Shown one piece after another: positions 1 through 4,673 of a DNA stretch of 10,445 bases. The notes beneath the pieces are model-generated. The model did not search any database and was not told the DNA's origin. It saw nothing but the letters and a program-made list of their open reading frames with translations. The stretch's first letter is position 1. The number at the start of each line of letters is the position of its first letter. A program made the translations under genes and the position numbers. Source of the DNA: Croceivirga sp039815575. GTDB taxonomy: Bacteria; Bacteroidota; Bacteroidia; Flavobacteriales; Flavobacteriaceae. The DNA lies in NCBI GenBank assembly GCA_039815575.1, contig JBCBZA010000139.1, forward strand, positions 1 through 10,445. The letters run 5' to 3'.

Positions 1-1
1 A

Positions 2-760
2 GTAGATGCAAAAACCGACCTGCCATTGAGTTATGTCAATGTTGGTATCCTAAATCGAGATGTGGGTACGGTCACGGATAGCCTGGGAAGTTTTAATTTA
101 AATGTATTGGAAGAATTCAGTAATGATACCGTTCGCATTTCTATGATTGGGTATGAGCCTATCGAACTAATACTAGGAAATATTGTAAAGAAAAAAGAAA
201 CCCTTAAAGTTCGATTGAAGGAACAGATCAGTGAGCTTAATGAAGTCGTCGTTTCGGCAAGGGCATTTAAAAGAAGGACCTTGGGTAATAAAACAGAATC
301 TAAATTCATAGGTACAGGTTTCGGTTACAACCAACTAGGTGCGGAGATGGGTATTAAAATCAATATTCGTAAAAATCCAACCTTTGTGGACGCCTTTAAT
401 TTTTCGGTTTCACAAAATCGCCTAAGCGCAAAATCTATTTTTCGATTGAACTTTTACGAAGTAAACAAGAGGAAGCCCGGAAAGAATATTCTAAAGGACA
501 ATATTTTGGTTGCTATAGAACCGAAACAGACGGGTAAGGTCACCATTGACTTAAAACCCTACGATATCGTATTAAAAGAAGATGTTATCGCTACCCTAGA
601 ATGGGTTGCTAACGAAGGGGAGAATAAAAAAGACGAAGCTATATTTTTTCCAATAGGTTTTTTTACCAGCGGAACTCTACGTAAGGAGACCAGTCAATCA
701 CGATTTAAAAAGTTTGGAAGTTTGGGGATTGGTTTCAATATTGATGTGCGTTACTATTGA
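2..760 (+). CDS. Carboxypeptidase-like regulatory domain protein, 5'-truncated by window edge
   Basis: The frame is open from the first bases of the window, so the true start lies upstream; a TTG at 26 is only an internal codon. The visible N-terminal ~85 residues match the carboxypeptidase D regulatory-like beta-sandwich of Bacteroidota surface proteins: a 'PLSYVNVGI' strand, 'GTVTDSLGSF' turn, 'ISMIGYEP' and an 'ELNEVVVSAR' exit motif. In TonB-dependent receptors this exit motif leads into a plug and barrel, but here only about 165 residues follow. They are rich in alternating polar/hydrophobic strands and end in 'GFNIDVRYY', with no barrel repeats or sorting domain. The missing N-terminus probably carries a signal peptide (inference). 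The protein is probably exported to the envelope; specific function unknown. The stop TGA is followed by the tRNA-bearing gap. The domain assignment is firm, the role is not. Confidence 0.8.
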   Translation, partial: VDAKTDLPLSYVNVGILNRDVGTVTDSLGSFNLNVLEEFSNDTVRISMIGYEPIELILGNIVKKKETLKVRLKEQISELNEVVVSARAFKRRTLGNKTESKFIGTGFGYNQLGAEMGIKINIRKNPTFVDAFNFSVSQNRLSAKSIFRLNFYEVNKRKPGKNILKDNILVAIEPKQTGKVTIDLKPYDIVLKEDVIATLEWVANEGENKKDEAIFFPIGFFTSGTLRKETSQSRFKKFGSLGIGFNIDVRYY

Positions 761-899
761 ACCCATTTAAATTTTTGACTTAGACTCCTCATGGGAGCAT
801 TTTATTCCATGTTGAAATTTGATTAGTTACATAAATCGAACGTTTTATGGAACTATAAAACTCTAATTATTAAATCGAAAATTGATGTTGTACAGAAAC

Positions 900-929
900 A
901 AAAAACCCAAGGTTCAAAACCTTGGGTTT
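900..929 (-). terminator. Rho-independent terminator of the tRNA unit
   Basis: A perfect 12-bp inverted repeat (arms 903-914 and 918-929, 3-nt loop CAA on the plus strand) lies 6 nt beyond the tRNA 3' end. Read on the minus strand, the hairpin leads directly into TTTTTTG (905-899), the classic intrinsic terminator layout. Confidence 0.88.
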
Positions 930-935
930 CCTTTG

Positions 936-1009
936 TAGCGAGAGGGGGACTTGAACCCCCGACCTCAGGGTTATGAATCCTGCGCTCTAACCGCCTGAGC
1001 TACCTCGCC
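936..1009 (-). tRNA. tRNA-Met (anticodon CAT), elongator type
   Basis: The minus strand folds into a full cloverleaf of 74 nt without an encoded CCA. Acceptor stem: GGCGAGG (1009-1003) pairs with TCTCGCT (943-937), with G-U at both ends and discriminator A at 936. D stem GCTC/GAGC. Anticodon loop TTCATAA with CAT at 975-973. T stem GGGGG/CCCCC around the loop TTCAAGT. The first pair is G-U rather than the C-A mismatch of bacterial initiator tRNA, so this is not fMet. CAT can also belong to tRNA-Ile2, whose C34 is changed to lysidine by TilS; the elongator Met call is preferred from overall resemblance to flavobacterial tRNA-Met, from memory. The fifth anticodon-stem pair reads A31-C39 (positions 978 and 970), a mismatch. 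Confidence 0.93.
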
Positions 1010-1060
1010 ATATCATTTTTATACTTCTATTCGGCTCTGAATCCGTCCGCCAGTGGCGAA

Positions 1061-1129
1061 TAAGAATCCTGCGCTCTCCACCCGCTGTGCCGTTCGGTAT
1101 GGGCGGGTAACCACCTGGGCTACTTCGCC
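1061..1129 (-). pseudogene. Decayed tRNA copy interrupted by a 30-nt palindrome
   Basis: Read on the minus strand, 1129-1108 matches the first 22 nt of the intact neighbouring tRNA at 19 positions (all three differences are transitions). After a 30-nt insertion (1107-1078), 1077-1061 matches the D-stem to anticodon segment at 16 of 17. Overall 35 of 39 aligned bases agree. At the anticodon position CAT has become CTT. The match stops there: the anticodon 3' strand, T arm and acceptor 3' strand are absent, replaced by an unrelated stretch with a small palindrome CGCCA-G-TGGCG (1048-1058). It cannot form a cloverleaf, so it is a remnant of a second tRNA-Met-like gene, lying in the leader of the intact tRNA transcript. 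Confidence 0.75.
1078..1107. repeat. 30-nt palindromic insert within the tRNA remnant
   Basis: This block splits the tRNA similarity in its D-loop region. It forms a two-part hairpin: outer arms ACCCGC/GCGGGT (the last base shared with the tRNA part), inner arms TGCCG/CGGTA with one G-U pair and a TT loop. Small size, precise placement and self-complementarity suggest a short dispersed palindromic element. Whether it recurs elsewhere in the genome cannot be seen from this window. Confidence 0.5.
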
Positions 1130-1172
1130 TTTAAATTAAATTATACCGTCCATCTACAAGGCCACGGACCTG

Positions 1173-1211
1173 GCCGCCGAAGCAAAAGTGTAAGCCTTTT
1201 GCGAAGGCGGC
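1173..1211 (-). other. Strong hairpin at the 5' end of the predicted tRNA precursor
   Basis: The arms GCCGCC/GGCGGC (1173-1178, 1206-1211) and GCAAAAG/CTTTTGC (1182-1188, 1196-1202) form a 6+7-bp stem, broken by a symmetric 3x3 internal loop and closed by a 7-nt loop. A competing shorter stem GCCTT/AAGGC (1194-1198, 1204-1208) overlaps it. On the minus strand the structure starts about 3 nt after the -7 box, so the precursor RNA would begin inside or right at it. It could protect the 5' end, affect promoter clearance, or be a palindromic repeat. Function unknown. Confidence 0.5.
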
Positions 1212-1213
1212 TG

Positions 1214-1244
1214 CAAATATACTGGTTAATTTCTGCTACTTCAA
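1214..1244 (-). promoter_or_regulatory. Bacteroidota-type promoter driving the tRNA unit
   Basis: On the minus strand, TTG (1244-1242), a 20-nt spacer, then TATATTTG (1221-1214) fit the Bacteroidota consensus TTG-N17-23-TAnnTTTG. Transcription should begin near 1210-1207 and run through the hairpin and tRNA remnant to the intact tRNA and its terminator, giving a leader of about 200 nt. Confidence 0.72.
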
Positions 1245-1325
1245 AAATCCCTATTATTTTATTAGTTGTAATTTATTTTTTTATATTACCACTGTATAAG
1301 AACAACCTATTAAATACCCTAATGA

Positions 1326-1712
1326 ATGTGTGATAAGAATAAGTTTGAAATAGAGTTTGTGATTCAGTCGTCACCTCAACTGCTCTATAATTACATTTCC
1401 ACGCCCTCTGGACTGTCCGAATGGTTTGCCGATAATGTAAATTCCCGGGGCGAGATTTTCACCTTTATTTGGGATGGAGCCGAAGAGGATGCCAAGCTTC
1501 TCAAACGTAAAAGTGATGAATTCGTTAGGTTTACCTGGGTAGATAATGATGATGATTCCTGTTATTTTGAAATGCGGATCATTGTGGATGAGATTACCAA
1601 GGATGTTTCCCTGTTCATTTCCGATTTTGCCGATGATGATGAGATGGAAGAGTCAAAAATGCTTTGGCAAAACCAAATAGCCGATCTTAAGCAAGTTTTG
1701 GGCTCCAAATAA
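1326..1712 (+). CDS. START-like (SRPBCC fold) domain protein
   Basis: This 128-residue single-domain protein matches the small Bacteroidota 'START-like' family, related to the AHSA1/SRPBCC ligand-binding fold. Visible hallmarks are the N-terminal strand 'FEIEFVIQSSPQLLYNYIS', the 'GLSEWFADNV' helix signature shared with AHSA1 proteins, a central strand pair around 'FTFIWDG' and 'VRFTWVD', and a C-terminal helix 'MLWQNQIADLKQVLG'. It is strongly acidic and has no signal peptide, so it is cytoplasmic. The ATG at 1326 is used because an ATG at 1322 hits a stop after two codons. The stop is followed 41 nt later by the aminotransferase-like gene, a pairing I recall as common in flavobacteria. The ligand is unknown, and no enzyme activity can be inferred. 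Confidence 0.88.
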   Translation: MCDKNKFEIEFVIQSSPQLLYNYISTPSGLSEWFADNVNSRGEIFTFIWDGAEEDAKLLKRKSDEFVRFTWVDNDDDSCYFEMRIIVDEITKDVSLFISDFADDDEMEESKMLWQNQIADLKQVLGSK

Positions 1713-1730
1713 TGACATAACTTATCTTTG
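1698..1730 (+). promoter_or_regulatory. Candidate promoter for the aminotransferase-like gene
   Basis: An exact -7 box TATCTTTG (1723-1730) lies 24 nt before the ATG at 1754. A TTG at 1698-1700 gives a 22-nt spacer, long but within the Bacteroidota range. The -33 part lies inside the end of the START-like gene, so this may be an internal promoter of a two-gene unit. Confidence 0.5.
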
Positions 1731-1753
1731 CCCTCCTCAAAAAGGAATTGTTC

Positions 1754-2608
1754 ATGGTCAATTTTAATGGAGCGCTTCTAAATAACAATGATAAACTACT
1801 GCATCATTCCAATCGAGGATTTCGTTTGGGGGATGTCCTGTTTGAGGAAATCCGCGTGCTCAATGGTAAAATTGTTTTTTGGGAAGAGCATTATTTTCGG
1901 TTAATGGCCAGTATGCGCGTACTGCGAATGGATATTCCCATGGAGTTTACCATGGAACACCTTGAGGAAGAAATTCTTGTTACGGTAAATGCCAACAGTT
2001 TAGCAACCAGTTCGGTGCTTGTAACACTTTCGGTATTTAGAAGTAGTGCAAGCGTGATAACTACCCCAACGGACCACGTTTCCTATATGATTGAGGTAGC
2101 TAAGCTGGACAATCCCTTTTATATTATGGATACAAGCCCTTATGAAGTAGAGCTGTTCAAAGATTACTTTTTGGGCAAGGACATGCTTTCTAAATTGGAT
2201 ACGAACAATAAACTGGTAGCGGTTATCGCCAGTGTTTTTGCCAATGAAAACGGGTACGCCGACTGTCTCTTGTTAAATGACCTCAAACAAGTGGTATGTG
2301 CCATCAGCGGATCTCTGTTTTTGGTAAAAGGGGATGGCATAAAAACCCCTTCAATAACCAATGGGGCCAAAAATACGGTGTTGCGAAAGAAGCTTTTGGA
2401 AATTATAGCTTCCTTAGAAGAATATATGTTGGAAGAAGCACCGATTTCACCTTTTGAGCTCCAAAAAGCGGATGAGTTATTTATCCTCAGTATTTCAAAA
2501 GGAATACGGCCCATCACGAACTATAGAAAAAAGGCGTATAGCAGTATTGTATCACTGAATTTGTTGGGTAAGCTCAACGCCAATGTTAGGTTGGCTAGTT
2601 TAAAATAG
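1754..2608 (+). CDS. Class IV aminotransferase-like protein, probably catalytically inactive
   Basis: The 284-residue protein has the fold of PLP fold-type IV enzymes (branched-chain or D-amino-acid aminotransferase, aminodeoxychorismate lyase): 'HHSNRGFRLGD' at 17-27, 'EEHYFRLMASM' at 44-54 with the usual phosphate-side Arg49, 'LLLN' at 172-175, and 'LFLVKG' followed by 'KTP' at 188-199. Aligned by eye with E. coli PabC and IlvE from memory, the catalytic Lys position is Asp149 ('LDTNN' against 'LKHLN'), the conserved Glu is Cys182, the Gly of 'GI-x-R' is Thr208, and the GG of the 'RGSGG' loop is lost (Arg96 kept, then 'SSAS'). The reading frame is intact. ATG 1754 is chosen over TTG 1748 because AGGA (1743-1746) sits at proper spacing for it. 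The 3' end overlaps the convergent YqgE gene by 14 nt. The fold is sure; the loss of activity is inference. Confidence 0.85.
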   Translation: MVNFNGALLNNNDKLLHHSNRGFRLGDVLFEEIRVLNGKIVFWEEHYFRLMASMRVLRMDIPMEFTMEHLEEEILVTVNANSLATSSVLVTLSVFRSSASVITTPTDHVSYMIEVAKLDNPFYIMDTSPYEVELFKDYFLGKDMLSKLDTNNKLVAVIASVFANENGYADCLLLNDLKQVVCAISGSLFLVKGDGIKTPSITNGAKNTVLRKKLLEIIASLEEYMLEEAPISPFELQKADELFILSISKGIRPITNYRKKAYSSIVSLNLLGKLNANVRLASLK

Positions 2609-3152
2609 GATTTTCCGGAGAATTGGACCAAATTAAATAATCACCACCCAATTCGATCATTTTTTCCTTCCAAAAGGCAATGGTGGATTTTTGAATAATA
2701 TCGCTTTGATATTTGTTTCTGACAACGACCCATGATTTGGAGGTCAGTTCCTGATCCAATTGTAACGAAGCCCATCCAGAATACCCTAAAAAGAAGCGGA
2801 TGTCGTTTTCTGTAATGGTATTGCAATTGATCAATTCCACTATTTTTTCAAAGTCACCCCCCCAGTAGATACCATCAGAAATTTCCGTGCTATCTTCAAT
2901 TAAATGGGGCACTTTATGGATAAAATAGAGGTTGTCCTGTTCTACGGGCCCCCCGTTAAAAACCTTTAAGGGAACCTTTATCTCAGATACCAGGTCGCAA
3001 ATGTCATATTGCAGGGGTTTGTTCAGGATAAAACCAACCGCTCCCTCATCATTGTGTTCCGCCAACAGCACAACAGACCGGTTAAAGGAAACATCACCGG
3101 TAAGGGCGGGTTCTGCTATTAACAATTTCCCCTTTTTTGGTTTTAGGTCCAC
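2595..3152 (-). CDS. YqgE/AlgH family protein (DUF179)
   Basis: The 185-residue protein matches the YqgE/AlgH (DUF179) family: 'KGKLLIAEPALTGDVSFNRSVVLLAEH' near the start, 'GAVGFILNKPL' at about 38-48, 'VFNGGPVEQDNLYFIH' and 'FFLGYSGWASLQLDQEL'. These are the conserved blocks of the family, at normal length. The biochemical role is not established; AlgH was named for a link to alginate regulation in Pseudomonas, which need not apply here. The start is GTG at 3152: an in-frame stop TAG lies immediately upstream, so no earlier start is possible. It has its own promoter (3178-3207) and follows the HU terminator on the same strand. It overlaps the convergent aminotransferase-like gene by 14 nt at the 3' end. 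Soluble, no signal peptide. Confidence 0.93.
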   Translation of the reverse strand: MDLKPKKGKLLIAEPALTGDVSFNRSVVLLAEHNDEGAVGFILNKPLQYDICDLVSEIKVPLKVFNGGPVEQDNLYFIHKVPHLIEDSTEISDGIYWGGDFEKIVELINCNTITENDIRFFLGYSGWASLQLDQELTSKSWVVVRNKYQSDIIQKSTIAFWKEKMIELGGDYLIWSNSPENPILN

Positions 3153-3177
3153 CTAGGTTTTTTTCTTGAGTTGCATT

Positions 3178-3207
3178 TAAATGTACTGTTTTAAATGATA
3201 ACTTCAA
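3178..3207 (-). promoter_or_regulatory. Promoter for the YqgE/AlgH gene
   Basis: On the minus strand, TTG (3207-3205), a 19-nt spacer and TACATTTA (3185-3178) match TTG-N17-23-TAnnTTTG with one change in the last base. The predicted start near 3172 gives a leader of about 20 nt before the GTG at 3152. It lies directly after the HU terminator. Confidence 0.6.
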
Positions 3208-3215
3208 AAGGCACC

Positions 3216-3252
3216 AAAAACAAAAAGCACCTCCATATTGAGAGGTGCTTTT
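3216..3252 (-). terminator. Rho-independent terminator after HU
   Basis: Perfect 11-bp arms (3223-3233 and 3242-3252, AAAAGCACCTC with its complement) with an 8-nt loop lie about 20 nt past the HU stop. On the minus strand the hairpin runs into TTTTTGTTTTT (3226-3216). This separates HU from the YqgE/AlgH gene. Confidence 0.88.
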
Positions 3253-3272
3253 CACTATAAGAAGCCTATTTT

Positions 3273-3545
3273 TTAATTAACGGCATCGCTCAAATCTGAA
3301 CCAGCCTTAAACTTTACAACATTTTTTGCGGCAATCTTGATAGTTTGTCCAGTCTGTGGGTTTCTTCCCTCTCTGGCGTTCCTTCTAGAAACTGACCATG
3401 ATCCAAAACCTACTAAAGAAACCCTGTTCCCTTTTTTTAGTGACCCTTCAACATTGCCCAAGAAAGATTCCAATGCTTTTTTAGCAGCTGCTTTAGTGAT
3501 GCCAGCATCCGCTGCCATTGCATCGATTAATTCTGTTTTGTTCAT
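3273..3545 (-). CDS. hup: HU family DNA-binding protein
   Basis: The protein has 90 residues, the standard HU length, and all family landmarks: helix-turn-helix dimer region 'MNKTELIDAMAADAGITKAA', the 'VSLVGFGSWSV' hairpin (42-52), and the DNA-gripping arm with 'RNPQTGQTIKI' (61-71), including Pro63, the residue that intercalates into DNA in HU and IHF. HU is a histone-like dimer that bends and compacts the nucleoid and helps replication and recombination. It has its own promoter (3590-3619), a leader of about 40 nt and a strong terminator, so it is a single-gene unit. Bacteroidota genomes usually carry several HU paralogues, so which one this is cannot be said. Confidence 0.97.
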   Translation of the reverse strand: MNKTELIDAMAADAGITKAAAKKALESFLGNVEGSLKKGNRVSLVGFGSWSVSRRNAREGRNPQTGQTIKIAAKNVVKFKAGSDLSDAVN

Positions 3546-3589
3546 AATGGAATTAAATTAATTGTTGTTTAAATAATTTTAATGCTGAA

Positions 3590-3619
3590 CAAATTTATAC
3601 GGAATTGGCGCGGAACCAA
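3590..3619 (-). promoter_or_regulatory. Promoter for HU
   Basis: On the minus strand, TTG (3619-3617), a 19-nt spacer and TAAATTTG (3597-3590) are an exact match to the Bacteroidota consensus. The predicted start is near 3585, with an AT-rich leader of about 40 nt before the ATG at 3545. Confidence 0.78.
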
Positions 3620-3645
3620 GTAAAATCAGGGGAAATCGGGATTTT

Positions 3646-3674
3646 TGTTGATAACTTGAAGTGTTTGTTGATAA
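3646..3674. repeat. Two direct TGTTGATAA repeats upstream of HU (DnaA-box-like)
   Basis: The 9-mer TGTTGATAA occurs at 3646-3654 and 3666-3674, exactly 20 bp apart (about two helical turns, so the same face). The complement TTATCAACA differs by one base from the DnaA box TTATCCACA. The copies lie about 27-57 bp upstream of the HU -33 element, between HU and the end of fmt. They could be a regulator or DnaA site; identity not proven. Confidence 0.45.
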
Positions 3675-3721
3675 AAGCACCAAAATTTTAACTTTTCACC
3701 TAAGCCCAATGATAATGCGGG

Positions 3722-4672
3722 TTACAGGACGCGGGCCTCTTCTTCCAGATTTAAGCCGTTCAACAGTTCTTTTATGGCCATTTTTCGTTTGCCAGGAAAC
3801 TGGACCGTAAGCAATCGGATAAAACCATCACCTACGGCAATCGTTACCCCCACTTTGGATTTTTGAACGGTTCCTATATCCATTTGGTGTCTTGCTTGTT
3901 CAAATGCAACTTCAAATATTTTGATGGTAATATCTTTAGGGCCGTTTCTTAAGGTGGTCCAGGCAGTGGGGTAGGGGGATAACCCTCTAACGAAATTAAA
4001 TATTGAATTTCCTGGCAAAGACCAATCCACCTTACAATCGTGCTTAAAGATTTTCGGTGCTGCTTTTATAACGGCAGGATCTGTTTGTTTATAGGTAGTG
4101 ACCGTCCCATTTTCGATATGGGCAACAGTTTCCAAAATAAGTTTGGCCCCTAGGTCCATAAGTTTGTCATGAAGGGAACCGGCGTGGTCTTCTGGGTTTA
4201 TCGTCATTTCATTTTGTAAAATGATCGCTCCGGTATCTATTTTCTCGTCAATAAAAAAAGTAGTTGCCCCAGTTGTCTTTTCCCCATTGATAAGGGCCCA
4301 ATTAATGGGGGCCGCACCACGATACTGGGGGAGCAGGGAAGCGTGTAAGTTGAACGTACCAAATTCAGGTAGTTGCCACACTACTTTAGGTAACATCCTA
4401 AAAGCTACTACAATTTGTAGGTTGGGTTGCAATGTTTCCAATTCCTCTACAAAGGAGGTACTCTTTAAATTGGTGGGTTGTAGTAGGTTCAAGTTATGTT
4501 CTACAGCATACTTTTTTACAGCAGACTCATGAATTTTTCTACCCCTGCCCGCAGGTTTGTCCGGAGCCGTAACGACCCCAACAATCGCATATCCGGATAT
4601 GACCAAATTATGAAGTCCGGCAACGGCAAATTCTGGAGTGCCCATAAAAACAATACGCAAGTCTTTTTTCAT
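3722..4672 (-). CDS. fmt: Methionyl-tRNA formyltransferase
   Basis: This cytoplasmic enzyme transfers a formyl group from 10-formyl-tetrahydrofolate to Met on initiator tRNA, making fMet-tRNA for translation initiation. From the start chosen here it has 316 residues, normal for the family. The N-terminal Rossmann-like domain begins 'LRIVFMGTPEFAV' (5-17), then 'APDKPAGRG' (36-44). The catalytic triad is visible: Asn108 and His110 in 'FNLHASLLPQYRGAAPI', and Asp146 in 'EKIDTG'. The C-terminal tRNA-binding OB-like domain follows, with 'KVDW' and 'RGLSPYPTAW' near its beginning. The ATG at 4672 lies 1 nt after the recQ stop; an upstream in-frame ATG at 4687 would add five residues and overlap recQ, but homologues start near 'MK-DLRIVFMGTPEF'. 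It is the last gene of the ATPase-recQ-fmt operon. No clear terminator follows; HU has its own promoter. Confidence 0.97.
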   Translation of the reverse strand: MKKDLRIVFMGTPEFAVAGLHNLVISGYAIVGVVTAPDKPAGRGRKIHESAVKKYAVEHNLNLLQPTNLKSTSFVEELETLQPNLQIVVAFRMLPKVVWQLPEFGTFNLHASLLPQYRGAAPINWALINGEKTTGATTFFIDEKIDTGAIILQNEMTINPEDHAGSLHDKLMDLGAKLILETVAHIENGTVTTYKQTDPAVIKAAPKIFKHDCKVDWSLPGNSIFNFVRGLSPYPTAWTTLRNGPKDITIKIFEVAFEQARHQMDIGTVQKSKVGVTIAVGDGFIRLLTVQFPGKRKMAIKELLNGLNLEEEARVL

Positions 4673-4673
4673 A

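Larger units (their letters stand above)
761..1325. other. Intergenic region carrying a minus-strand tRNA unit
   Basis: This 565-nt stretch has no convincing protein gene. From 900 to 1244 it holds a complete minus-strand tRNA transcription unit, with the parts listed separately. 761-899 is AT-rich with only a weak hairpin (785-797, CTCC/GGAG followed by a short T-rich run) that could end the upstream plus-strand gene. 1245-1325 is AT-rich and must contain the plus-strand promoter of the START-like gene, but I could not find a clean TAnnTTTG box there. Confidence 0.7.

Noticed and set aside
785..797. Possible terminator after the first gene
   Set aside because: The stem is only 4 bp and the T-run is interrupted; noted in the intergenic entry only.
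1029..1061. ATTCG/CGAAT inverted repeat around the end of the tRNA remnant
   Set aside because: Only 5 bp with a long loop, and it conflicts with the CGCCA/TGGCG palindrome; too weak for its own entry.
1245..1325. Plus-strand promoter for the START-like gene
   Set aside because: A TTG exists at 1266-1268 but no TAnnTTTG box follows at 17-23 nt, so no specific site is claimed.
2164..2517. 117-codon open frame on the minus strand inside the aminotransferase-like gene
   Set aside because: It mirrors a well-supported gene, has no family features and a composition expected of antisense codons.
2932..3156. Plus-strand open frame opposite the start of the YqgE/AlgH gene
   Set aside because: The minus strand encodes a clear conserved family across the same bases; the plus frame shows no motif.
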